This document shows, in pieces, positions 18,540 through 26,856 of a stretch of 64,000 nt of DNA (the stretch's first letter is position 1; every line of letters begins with the position of its first letter). The DNA lies in NCBI RefSeq assembly GCF_004331915.1, contig NZ_CP036528.1:136001-200000 (forward strand). The letters are read 5' to 3'. Source of the stretch: Ureibacillus thermophilus (GTDB lineage: Bacteria; Bacillota; Bacilli; Bacillales_A; Planococcaceae). Both the position numbers and the translations under genes were made by a program. Under the pieces are notes generated by a model. It was not told where the DNA came from. It saw only the letters and a list, made by a program, of their open reading frames with translations, and did not search any database.

Positions 18540-19931
18540 TTACTGCGAAATAAGCTCAAAAATATTCTCTGCTGTTTCTTTTCCGTTGTCAATACAAGCA
18601 CCAATGCCTACTCCAAAATAAGAGCAGCCGGCAATGAGCAAATTCGGATAACGTTCTTTTAATTTTGAGAGCACTTCCTGCAAGGCTTCGTGATGGGCTA
18701 AATCGTATTTTGGCATCGCATCGATCCATTTTGTAATTTTTACCATGTTCGGCTGTTCTTCAATATTTAAGCTGAGTTTAATATCGTTTAGGGCTACCTT
18801 TGTCAGTTCTTCATCGCTCATGACTTTTAATTCATGATAGCGGGGATTGTTTTCTTTATAAAACAAGCGTACTAATAAATTTCCATCTTTGGATGTATGT
18901 TTCCATTTGCGGCTTGTCCAAGTGGAGGCATTGCACACTAAATCGCTGTTATGGGAAACAATAAATCCCGTACCATCTTGCGGCAAAATGGAATCCGGCA
19001 AATCGAAGCCTAAATACATCGTAATAGCAGAAGCATTTTTAAATTGGTTGAAATAAGGGTCTAATTCTTCATCCTTTAATAAGTTCTTTACGACTTGGTT
19101 TGGTAATGCCAACACCACAACATCCGCTTCAAGCTTTTCGCCATTTGCTAATGTGATTTCATAAAGATCATTTTTCTTCTCAACCCGAATTGTTTCAGTA
19201 TTTTTGCGAATTTCCACTGTATCAAGCAGTTCTTCCAAACGGTCAATCAACTGGGATAACCCGTTTTTAAAAGAAAGGAATTTTTTGTTGGCTTCCCGTT
19301 CAAACTTCTCGCGATTCGCTTGTAAACCTTTCATCAAGCTGCCGTATTCATTTTTATAATCCACTAAATATGGAAGAGTGGAGGCAATGGATAATTTGTA
19401 AATATCGCCGGAATACACGCCGGCAAGCACTGGGGCAATTTGTTTTTCCACGATTTCTTTCCCTAAAAAGTACTCTAAAAATTCCCCGATGGAGCTTTCT
19501 TTCGTAAATTTCGTATTTGGAATTTCTCCATCTTTCAACACTCGCTGCTTTCCTTCTTCAGAAATGAGGGTGCTTGCTTTTAACGATTCCACCGTCATAG
19601 GAATGCCAAAGACTGATTCTTTCGGGATGGCATGCAGTTCATGATTTGTATGAATATAAGAAATTCCCGTTTCGTTATAAACGACTTCCGATTCAAAATC
19701 AAGCTCTTGAATTAATTTTTGGACGCTTGGATAACGGGCGACAATGGAATCTGCCCCCGTTTCCATGATAAATCCATTTTCCCGCACAGTATGCATTTTT
19801 CCGCCAAGGTAAGGATTTTTTTCAAGCAGTACTAAATGGGCAGAAAGATTGCGCTCTTTCAGCTGTTTTTGCAAGTAAAACATCGTGCAAAGTCCTGTAA
19901 TTCCTCCACCAATTACTGTTACCGTTTTCAT
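18540..19931 (-). CDS. hemY: Protoporphyrinogen/coproporphyrinogen III oxidase
   Basis: A 463-residue FAD-dependent oxidase. The dinucleotide-binding motif is VTVIGGGITGLCTMFYLQ at the N-terminus, followed by LEKNPYLGGKMHTVRENGF and ETGADSIVARYPSV, and the C-terminal FAD contact region SYFGVGIGACIDNGKETAEN. In Gram-positive bacteria HemY oxidises coproporphyrinogen III in the coproporphyrin branch of haem synthesis. The open frame continues 36 codons upstream, but Met at 19931 follows GGGAG and begins exactly at the nucleotide-binding fold. Unlike B. subtilis, hemE and hemH are not adjacent. Confidence 0.93.
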   Translation of the reverse strand: MKTVTVIGGGITGLCTMFYLQKQLKERNLSAHLVLLEKNPYLGGKMHTVRENGFIMETGADSIVARYPSVQKLIQELDFESEVVYNETGISYIHTNHELHAIPKESVFGIPMTVESLKASTLISEEGKQRVLKDGEIPNTKFTKESSIGEFLEYFLGKEIVEKQIAPVLAGVYSGDIYKLSIASTLPYLVDYKNEYGSLMKGLQANREKFEREANKKFLSFKNGLSQLIDRLEELLDTVEIRKNTETIRVEKKNDLYEITLANGEKLEADVVVLALPNQVVKNLLKDEELDPYFNQFKNASAITMYLGFDLPDSILPQDGTGFIVSHNSDLVCNASTWTSRKWKHTSKDGNLLVRLFYKENNPRYHELKVMSDEELTKVALNDIKLSLNIEEQPNMVKITKWIDAMPKYDLAHHEALQEVLSKLKERYPNLLIAGCSYFGVGIGACIDNGKETAENIFELISQ

Positions 19932-20066
19932 TCGATACAACTCCCATACATTCATTTTCGCTATTTTAAGTATAATCGCTATTCTTTCTTCTTTTTGTGT
20001 CGGCTTTAGCAAAATTTTCTCTGAAGATTTGATGAACATGCTCTTTACTTTTCAAATGGTGGGGAA

Positions 20067-20945
20067 CTATCGGTCATAATCATTTTCCATTTGTTGTCTT
20101 GCTAATTCTCTCCAGCGGGCTGCAGCTTTTTTATCGGCCTCAACATCAATGCCCTTTTCATAAATGTTGGCGATATTTAATTTTGCCTGATAATCTCCAA
20201 GCAATGAGGCTCTCTTGTAATAATAAAGAGCTTTTTTTCCATTTCTCTTGACGCCGATGCCATGTTCATATAAAAATCCTAAATTATAAATGGCATCGAT
20301 ATGGTGAAATTGTGCTGCTTTTTCAAACCATTCAATAGCGCGAGAGGTGTTTTTCTCCACTCCCAACAGCCCCTCTAAATAAATGGAGCCCATCCTATAC
20401 TGGGCGTCAGGATAACCGCCTTCTGCCGACTGCAAATAATATTGGAGGGCCTTTTTTTCATCTTTTTTGATTTCGATGCCTTGTTCATGCATGATTCCCA
20501 GTGTAAACATCGCTTCAACAACATTTTGTTTTGCCGCTTCTTTAAACCACTTCAATGCTTCTTTATAATTAACAGAGGTTCCTTCGCCATTTAAATACAT
20601 ATCGGCTAAGTTGTTTTGAGCATCGGCATGGCCCTTTTTCGCTGCTTTCTTATATAATTGTAAAGCCGTTTTCACATCTTCTTCTACTCCAAGCCCTTCA
20701 TAATAACAATTAGCAAGCTGGTAAAGAGCCTCGCTGTTCCCAGATTTACTTGCTTTTTGCAGCCAATAAACAGCCATGGAATATTCCTCCATGAACTTAT
20801 ACAGTGAAGCTAATTCAACCATCGCTTCCACATTCTTTTCATGGGCAAGACGGTAAATATTCCTTGCTTCCATGATTTGCTCAATTGAAAGTAAATGTTG
20901 AAATTGCAGTATTAATCTTTCGAATTTTTCTTGCTTATCTGCCAC
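20067..20945 (-). CDS. Sel1-like repeat (TPR-type) protein
   Basis: A 292-residue soluble protein made almost entirely of Sel1-like repeats of ~36 residues, such as EALYQLANCYYEGLGVEEDV, DAQNNLADMYLNGEG, EAMFTLGIMHEQGIEI and DAIYNLGFLYEHGIGV. Sel1 repeats form helical scaffolds for protein-protein contacts. No signal peptide or catalytic domain is visible. It ends ~135 nt before hemY begins and is preceded 16 nt upstream by the LysR gene, so it may be co-transcribed with that regulator. The partner is unknown. Confidence 0.85.
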   Translation of the reverse strand: MADKQEKFERLILQFQHLLSIEQIMEARNIYRLAHEKNVEAMVELASLYKFMEEYSMAVYWLQKASKSGNSEALYQLANCYYEGLGVEEDVKTALQLYKKAAKKGHADAQNNLADMYLNGEGTSVNYKEALKWFKEAAKQNVVEAMFTLGIMHEQGIEIKKDEKKALQYYLQSAEGGYPDAQYRMGSIYLEGLLGVEKNTSRAIEWFEKAAQFHHIDAIYNLGFLYEHGIGVKRNGKKALYYYKRASLLGDYQAKLNIANIYEKGIDVEADKKAAARWRELARQQMENDYDR

Positions 20946-20961
20946 GCCATCTACACCTTTT

Positions 20962-21849
20962 CTATTTTCCTTTGAAATACTCCACTAAATAATTTATAAA
21001 TTGGTTTGCTGCTGGGGACATATATCTTCCTTGAACCCAAGATACTCCTATTTTTCGTTCACAAACCGGTTCTTTTACAGATATCTTTTTGACATTATAC
21101 TCGGATAATCCTTTAATTCCTGGAATAATTGATACCCCATGGCCTGCACTGACAAATCCCGCCACCGTATGCGGATCTTCCCCTTCAAAGGTAATGTTTG
21201 TTTTAGCAATCCCCACTTCTTTTAATAATTTATCAACCATATGGCGCAAAGCATTCCCTTTTTTAATCGAAACAAAAGGTTCATCTTTAATTTCACGCAA
21301 TGCGATAAAATCTTTTTCTGCCAAAGGATGATTTTTAGGAACAATGACAAACAAATCTTCTTTCCATAATTCAACCCATTCGATACTTACCACTTTTGAG
21401 TCAATTTTTTGAGATAAACATAAATCAATATCGCCTTTTTCTAACAGTTCCAGCAAATTCAACGAGGAAGCCTGCGTCAAGTTAAATTTTATATTTGGAT
21501 ATTTTTCATGGACATGAGCCATCAATTCCGGCACAACTTCCATTCCCAATGTATGAATAAAGCCAAAGGACACTTCTCCAAATCCGGGCATGACAAGTCC
21601 GTTAATTTCCTGTTTCGCCCTGTTGAATTCTTCTAAAATTTTATTGACGCTTTCTAAAAAAAGTTTTCCGTAGCGATTCAATATAATTGAACGTCCTTGC
21701 CTGTCAAAAAGGGGCACGCCAATCTCCTGCTCGATATTAGAAATAGATTTGCTCAGGGCAGGCTGCGAAATGTTTAACATTTCCGCCGCATGGGTCATAT
21801 GTTCAGTTTCAGCCACAACTTTAAAATACTCTAATTGTTGAATTTCCAT
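20962..21849 (-). CDS. LysR-family transcriptional regulator
   Basis: A 295-residue regulator. The N-terminal winged helix reads MEIQQLEYFKVVAETEHMTH followed by LNISQPALSKSISNIEQEIG, and the C-terminal part is a periplasmic-binding-like effector domain. It most resembles the GltC/CitR branch, but the effector cannot be inferred. It is divergent from the carboxylesterase gene at 22073 across a 223-bp gap and is followed 16 nt later by the Sel1 gene, so either neighbour may be a target. ATG start; no anomalies. Confidence 0.9.
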   Translation of the reverse strand: MEIQQLEYFKVVAETEHMTHAAEMLNISQPALSKSISNIEQEIGVPLFDRQGRSIILNRYGKLFLESVNKILEEFNRAKQEINGLVMPGFGEVSFGFIHTLGMEVVPELMAHVHEKYPNIKFNLTQASSLNLLELLEKGDIDLCLSQKIDSKVVSIEWVELWKEDLFVIVPKNHPLAEKDFIALREIKDEPFVSIKKGNALRHMVDKLLKEVGIAKTNITFEGEDPHTVAGFVSAGHGVSIIPGIKGLSEYNVKKISVKEPVCERKIGVSWVQGRYMSPAANQFINYLVEYFKGK

Positions 21850-22072
21850 AATTTATTCCCTTCTTAAAAATGATAACGTTTTCGAATCAATTTGATAGAA
21901 ATAATAAATTGTATTTATTTAAGCCTATAACTATAATAAAGTTGAACGTTGAGTTTGAGTACCAAAAATACTTAAAAAAAACAAGTATTTATAAAAAAAT
22001 TTCAAAGAATTTTCAAAATCTATTTTAAATATTCTGACACATTTATTACGGTTAAAGGAGTAGTTCTTCACA

Positions 22073-22819
22073 ATGAAAATCATTTCGCCAAAACCATTTA
22101 CGATTGAGGCGGGAAAACGTGCTGTCTTATTATTGCATGGCTTTACGGGCAACACAAATGATGTGAAGCGTTTAGGTCGCTATTTGGCAGATCGCAACTA
22201 TACGGTTCACGCTCCTTTGTATAAAGGTCATGGTGGTGACCCTTTAACCCTCATCCAAACAGATCCAATTGAATGGTGGAACAGTGCTGTTGAGGGTTAT
22301 GATGAACTTCGAAGACTTGGCTATAATGAAATTGCTGTTGCTGGTGTTTCACTTGGAGGCATCTTCTCATTGCGCCTCGGTGAAGAGCGGCCAATTAAAG
22401 CAATTGTGACTATGTCCGCACCAGCGTTAGAGAAAAGTGTTGATAGCTTGCAACAACGCATCATTAGCTATACAATTAATTACAAAAAGCTAACTGGCAC
22501 ATATAATGAAGAAGAAGATAAGCCAGAAATTATTGCAAAACGCTACCAAATGCCAACACTTCAATATTTGCAAAACATTATTAATGATACGAGCGCAAAA
22601 TTAAATAAAATCGACAAACCTGTCCATATTTTGCGCGGTCTAAACGATGATGATTACTACTGCAAAAGCGCAGATTATATATATAATTCTGTTAATTCTC
22701 GCATTAAATCCATAAAAAGCTTCATTAATTCAGGTCACATTCTTACTATTGATAAAGAACGTGAACTTGTATATGAAGAAGTTTATCGATTCTTCGAAAG
22801 TTTAAAATGGGAAGAATAA
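22073..22819 (+). CDS. est: Carboxylesterase (Est30 type)
   Basis: A 248-residue alpha/beta hydrolase similar to the thermostable carboxylesterase Est30 of Geobacillus. The oxyanion region LLLHGFTGNTNDVKRLGRYL, the nucleophile elbow VAGVSLGGIFSL (Ser near 96), an Asp in LRGLNDDDYY and a His in INSGHILTID complete a Ser-Asp-His triad. It hydrolyses short- to medium-chain esters in the cytosol. The physiological substrate is unknown. A clear terminator follows at 22917-22961. In many Bacillales this gene sits near secG-rnr; here it stands alone. Confidence 0.92.
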   Translation: MKIISPKPFTIEAGKRAVLLLHGFTGNTNDVKRLGRYLADRNYTVHAPLYKGHGGDPLTLIQTDPIEWWNSAVEGYDELRRLGYNEIAVAGVSLGGIFSLRLGEERPIKAIVTMSAPALEKSVDSLQQRIISYTINYKKLTGTYNEEEDKPEIIAKRYQMPTLQYLQNIINDTSAKLNKIDKPVHILRGLNDDDYYCKSADYIYNSVNSRIKSIKSFINSGHILTIDKERELVYEEVYRFFESLKWEE

Positions 22820-22916
22820 AAATCTTTTCTTCTTTCCATAATAATAATGTATCCCCTAGCAAATTCCCCAATTTGCTATGATATATATATGTCCTTGAGA
22901 CATACATCCCTTTAGC

Positions 22917-22961
22917 AAGCTACGAAAGCGATCCCCGTCAAATTTCGTAGCTTGTTTTTTT
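22917..22961 (+). terminator. Rho-independent terminator after the esterase gene
   Basis: CAAGCTACGAAA pairs with TTTCGTAGCTTG across a ~20-nt loop and is followed by a run of seven T. It lies ~100 nt after the esterase stop and separates it from the convergent endonuclease gene. Confidence 0.85.
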
Positions 22962-22995
22962 ATGCCCATTTGTAGGAGAAAAAGGAGCGGCATTT

Positions 22996-24162
22996 TCATT
23001 CTATGATTTTTCCATACACGCCGCCCCCACCCATTTCAATGGTTAATTGCCCCTTTCTCGCCAAATCAATGGTTTTGGCAATTTTCGCAGAAACCACTTC
23101 TTCCAGTTGTTCCAATGATACTTCATGCAAAATCGCCATTTCCGTTCCAAAGGCTTCAATCAGCCGCTGAATCGTCTTTTTTCCGACACCTGGTATAAAA
23201 TCTAATGGCACTTGATGAATATATGGCGGTCTTTTTCGCATAGGTTCCTTAAGATCCGTCAATTCCTGAATTCTTACAGAAACTCCTTTGACTACATGAC
23301 GGCTGCCACATTTCGGGCATGTCCCTCCCGTCTTCACCCGTTCTCCGCAATCTTGACATACAGTCGAATAATATTTTCCTAAGAGGGGATTTAACCCATA
23401 GTTTGTTAAAATTTTTCGTTCCTCTTTTTCTTGAAGAGCTAATGCAAGTTCATGAAAAGTGGGTTGTTGCAGCTCTACTTTTTGATATTCCCGCGCCAAT
23501 TTGCCAAGAGAGTGAGCATCCGAATTGGTAACGAACGTATATTTTTCAAGCTCGCTTATACCTTGTACCATATAGGTGTCAGAACTCAATCCCAATTCTA
23601 TGGCATCAATTTTTTCCGGATCCAAAACTTCTGTTAAACTTTTTTCGACCCCTTTTCCATATAAGCTTTTAAAAGGGGTAAATACATGGGCAGGTATAAA
23701 TAACCCTCCCAATTCTTTGACTTTTCCCTGCAATTGTCTTCCACTGCAGTAAATTCGTTGGGAACTTAAGTGAATATTTTTTATAACTGAACGCATCCAT
23801 CCGGAAAATTCTTTCATCAATTCTAAAGTGGGGAAAAAAGCAAGCACATGGACGGGGCCTTTGCAAGATTCATCGTAAATTTCAATTTCCGATCCTGGAA
23901 TAAGAGTCGTCTTTTCAAACCTCAATCCTCCTTCTGGCAGAAGTTCCATTCTTCCTTCATTCATCAGCTCCTCTATTTCCTCTATGACTTCCGGCGAGTG
24001 GCAATCAATAATGCCGATGATATCAAGACCTTTTTGGCTAGAAGCGGTATGTAAAATATTTTTCAGCGTTAAATTTCTGCTGCCCGTAATTTTAACTGCT
24101 CGTCCGCTTTCCGTCCTACCGATATGTATATGTAAATCGGCATAATAATTTTGCACCGTCAT
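22996..24162 (-). CDS. PHP-domain endonuclease Q family protein (YqxK type)
   Basis: A ~388-residue protein. The N-terminal PHP domain is recognised by YYADLHIHIGR, IIGIIDCHSPEV, IPGSEIEIYDES and VTNSDAHSLGKL, which supply metal-binding residues. A zinc ribbon follows (CQDCGERVKTGG then CPKCG, around residues 275-300), and the C-terminus has a helix-hairpin-helix FIPGVGKKTIQRLIEAFG. This domain set is that of endonuclease Q, which cleaves 5' of deaminated bases and abasic sites, known from archaea and some Bacillus. ATG at 24162 has AAAGGA 4 nt upstream. The DNA-repair role is inferred from the family. Confidence 0.85.
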   Translation of the reverse strand: MTVQNYYADLHIHIGRTESGRAVKITGSRNLTLKNILHTASSQKGLDIIGIIDCHSPEVIEEIEELMNEGRMELLPEGGLRFEKTTLIPGSEIEIYDESCKGPVHVLAFFPTLELMKEFSGWMRSVIKNIHLSSQRIYCSGRQLQGKVKELGGLFIPAHVFTPFKSLYGKGVEKSLTEVLDPEKIDAIELGLSSDTYMVQGISELEKYTFVTNSDAHSLGKLAREYQKVELQQPTFHELALALQEKEERKILTNYGLNPLLGKYYSTVCQDCGERVKTGGTCPKCGSRHVVKGVSVRIQELTDLKEPMRKRPPYIHQVPLDFIPGVGKKTIQRLIEAFGTEMAILHEVSLEQLEEVVSAKIAKTIDLARKGQLTIEMGGGGVYGKIIE

Positions 24163-24426
24163 CACGTCCTTTCTTTTATTTTATCATGCCTTCTCCTGTT
24201 GTTTTCTATGTAGGGAAGCAAAATGCTTTTCCAAAAATAACTTGTATAACTAATTTTTCTACTAAACATAAAATTTTAAGTCCAAAGTAAATATTTCTTC
24301 TAATTATATTAATAGCATTTTAAATTTTTTCTGAAATCATGTATGATTAAAATAACAATGTTTCATTGAGTTGAAGCGTTGAAGTGTTAAAGTAATAAAG
24401 GGATGAAGAGGCAGGAGGAAGTTCAA

Positions 24427-25872
24427 ATGACAGTTAAGTTTTATTCAGGAGAAAAAATACCTTTGGAAATGCATAAAGTCCGCATCATTCAAAAACTTAA
24501 TTTACTGCCGGTGGAAGAACGTTTAAAGGCTATGAAAGAAGCAGGTTTTAATACGTTCCTTCTACAAAATAAAGATGTGTTTTTAGATATGTTGACAGAC
24601 AGCGGCGTTAACGCCATGAGCGACCGACAACAAGCAGCCATGTTAGAGGCGGATGATAGTTATGCGGGAAGCGCTTCTTTCACAAGACTAGAAAAAACAA
24701 TTCAGGAGATTTTCAGAAAAAAATATTTCCTTCCAGCTCACCAAGGCCGTGCTTGTGAAAATATTTTAAGCACTACATTTGTAAGACCAGGCACATATGT
24801 CCCAATGAACTATCACTTTACAACAACCCATGCGCATATAACAAAAAACGGCGGAAAAGTGGTTGAAGTTTTTACGGATGAAGCCTTGAAATTAAACAGC
24901 GACCATCCTTTCAAAGGAAACATCGATATCAAAAAACTTATTAACCTCATTCAAGAAGTAGGGGCTGAAAATATCCCATTTGTCCGCATGGAAGCCGGTA
25001 CAAACTTGATTGGTGGACAACCATTCTCTTTAGAAAATTTGCGGGAAGTGCGCAAAGTTTGTGATGAATATGGAATAAAACTAGTGCTTGATGCAAGTTT
25101 GTTGCAAGACAACTTATACTTTATCAAACAAAGAGAAGACGAATGCCAAAATATGACGATTAGGGAAATTACATGGCAAATTTCCGACTTGTGCGATATT
25201 ATTTACTTCTCTGCCCGTAAACTCGGATTTGCCCGCGGTGGAGGCATCATCACAGATAGTGAAGAAGATATGCGTGCAATGCGGGAGTATGTAACATTAT
25301 ATGAAGGATTCTTAACATATGGCGGAATGAGTGTCCGTGAAATTGAAGCCATTGCCATTGGTTTGGAAGAAACAATGGATGAAGAAATGATTAACCAAGG
25401 ACCGCTCTTCATCGAATACATGACAAATGAATTGCTTAAAAAAGGTGTGCCAGTTGTTACACCTCCTGGAGGTCTCGGCTGCCATATCAATGCAATGGAA
25501 TTCTTGCCTCATGTACCGCAACATGAGTATCCTGCGGGAGCATTGGCAGCAGCCATTTATATCGCAAGCGGAGTGCGGGGCATGGAGAGGGGAACAATGT
25601 CAGAAGCCCGGGATGAAAATGGCGTAGAAAACCTTGCCAATATGGAGTTGGTGCGCCTTGCCGTTCCTCGTCGAGTTTTCACATTGTCCCAAATTCAATA
25701 TGTAATTGACCGGGTTAGTTGGCTATATGAAAATCGTCACATCATCGAAGGCTTAAAATATGTGGACGAGCCAAAAGTATTAAGATTCTTCGTTGGAAAA
25801 TTGGATGCACTATCCGATTGGCCAGAACGCCTTGTAGAAAAATTCAGAGCAGATTTCGGCGACAGTTTATAA
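24427..25872 (+). CDS. Beta-eliminating lyase, tryptophanase / tyrosine phenol-lyase family
   Basis: A 481-residue fold-I PLP enzyme. ATG at 24427 follows AGGAGG; a frame eight codons longer is less likely. Family segments are FLLQNKDVFLDMLTDSG, PAHQGRACEN, NLIGGQPFS, the PLP Lys in YFSARKLGFARGGG (K265) and LVRLAVPRRVF. Tryptophanase releases indole, tyrosine phenol-lyase releases phenol, both with pyruvate and ammonia. Here VRGMERG and LRFFVGKL look more like the phenol-lyase than tryptophanase (which has His in place of the second Phe). Yet the family DxxR that contacts the cofactor reads DASL (Arg replaced by Leu) and KKD reads RKL. It is probably annotated as tryptophanase, but its substrate is open. 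Confidence 0.8.
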   Translation: MTVKFYSGEKIPLEMHKVRIIQKLNLLPVEERLKAMKEAGFNTFLLQNKDVFLDMLTDSGVNAMSDRQQAAMLEADDSYAGSASFTRLEKTIQEIFRKKYFLPAHQGRACENILSTTFVRPGTYVPMNYHFTTTHAHITKNGGKVVEVFTDEALKLNSDHPFKGNIDIKKLINLIQEVGAENIPFVRMEAGTNLIGGQPFSLENLREVRKVCDEYGIKLVLDASLLQDNLYFIKQREDECQNMTIREITWQISDLCDIIYFSARKLGFARGGGIITDSEEDMRAMREYVTLYEGFLTYGGMSVREIEAIAIGLEETMDEEMINQGPLFIEYMTNELLKKGVPVVTPPGGLGCHINAMEFLPHVPQHEYPAGALAAAIYIASGVRGMERGTMSEARDENGVENLANMELVRLAVPRRVFTLSQIQYVIDRVSWLYENRHIIEGLKYVDEPKVLRFFVGKLDALSDWPERLVEKFRADFGDSL

Positions 25873-25880
25873 TCCAAAAA

Positions 25881-25925
25881 ATAAAGGACATTTCAAAGTT
25901 CTCTCCTTTGGAATGTCCTTTTTTA
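25881..25925. terminator. Bidirectional terminator between the lyase gene and ku
   Basis: AAGGACATTTCAAAG and CTTTGGAATGTCCTT form an almost perfect stem, with A-rich sequence on the left and TTTTTTA on the right, so it can serve both convergent genes. Confidence 0.85.
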
Positions 25926-25933
25926 ATAAAGCA

Positions 25934-26758
25934 CTACGCTTCCTTTTTCTCTTTTGCCTTTTTCTTTTTGGCTGCAGGTTTCTTTTTCACTTTATTTAAT
26001 GAAGCTTCGAGAGCGCTCATTAAATCTGTCATATCCGGAGGGATGGCTGGATTTTTCTCTGCGGCAGTCACCGTTTCTCCCGCTTTCTTCTTCTCAATTA
26101 ATTCAAGAAGAGCTGTGCGGTATTCGTCATGATATTTCTCCGGTTCGAATTTTACCGTTAATTGATCTATTAACATTAATGCCGTTTCCAATTCCTTTTG
26201 CACTACTTTTTCTGAGCTAGGAATATTCGGAACATCACTGGATTTTCTCACTTCATCCGGAAAATAAATGGTTTCCATTACCAAAGTGTCTTCATATACT
26301 CTCACAACCGCCAACTGCTCTTTTGAACGAATCGTAATTTTCGCCACGCCTATTTTTCCTGATTCTATCAAAGCTTGCCGGAGCAATGCATAAGCTTTCA
26401 TTCCCCCTGTATCCGGCGATAAAAAGTAGCTTTTTTGAAAATAAATGGGGTCAATTTCTTCCAATTTGACAAACTCCAGAATCTCAACCGCTTTTTCCTC
26501 ATTTTCTTTTCTTAATACTTCCAAATCTTCTTCATCCAACACAACAAATTTATTCTTTGCATATTCCAAAGCTTTTACAATCTCCTCATTTTTCACTTCC
26601 CTTTCGCAAACAGGGCACACCTTTTTATAATTAATCGGCGTATGGCATTCTTTATGAAGCTGCCTTAATTTCACATCTTTATCTTCCGTTGCAGCATGAA
26701 GTTTGACTGGAATATTGACTAATCCAAAACTGATGCTGCCTTTCCACATCGTGTGCAT
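25934..26758 (-). CDS. ku: Ku protein (bacterial NHEJ)
   Basis: A 274-residue bacterial Ku. It begins MHTMWKGSISFGLVNIPVKL, the standard Ku N-terminus, and carries the conserved CHTPINYKKVCP and CEREV. The C-terminus is Lys/Ala-rich (KKKPAAKKKKAKEKKEA), as in other Ku proteins, where it contacts DNA. Bacterial Ku homodimers bind double-strand ends and recruit LigD. The open frame extends 46 codons upstream, but Met at 26758 with AGGTG in front marks the true start and leaves ~98 bp to the divergent ligD. The pair is probably expressed in the forespore as in B. subtilis, an inference. Confidence 0.95.
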   Translation of the reverse strand: MHTMWKGSISFGLVNIPVKLHAATEDKDVKLRQLHKECHTPINYKKVCPVCEREVKNEEIVKALEYAKNKFVVLDEEDLEVLRKENEEKAVEILEFVKLEEIDPIYFQKSYFLSPDTGGMKAYALLRQALIESGKIGVAKITIRSKEQLAVVRVYEDTLVMETIYFPDEVRKSSDVPNIPSSEKVVQKELETALMLIDQLTVKFEPEKYHDEYRTALLELIEKKKAGETVTAAEKNPAIPPDMTDLMSALEASLNKVKKKPAAKKKKAKEKKEA

Positions 26759-26856
26759 AGCGTCACCTACTTTTTTCTTATTATGCTTAGACAGAAAAGA
26801 ACTATGTATAGCCTCTGCATTCTGTTTAACAATAATGAAAAAAGAGGTTTTCAAAC

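Noticed and set aside
24342-24375. Mini-ORF (MIKITMFH) upstream of the beta-eliminating lyase as a tnaC-type leader
   Set aside because: It contains no Trp codon and no Pro stop pair, and no Rho-type features were evident.
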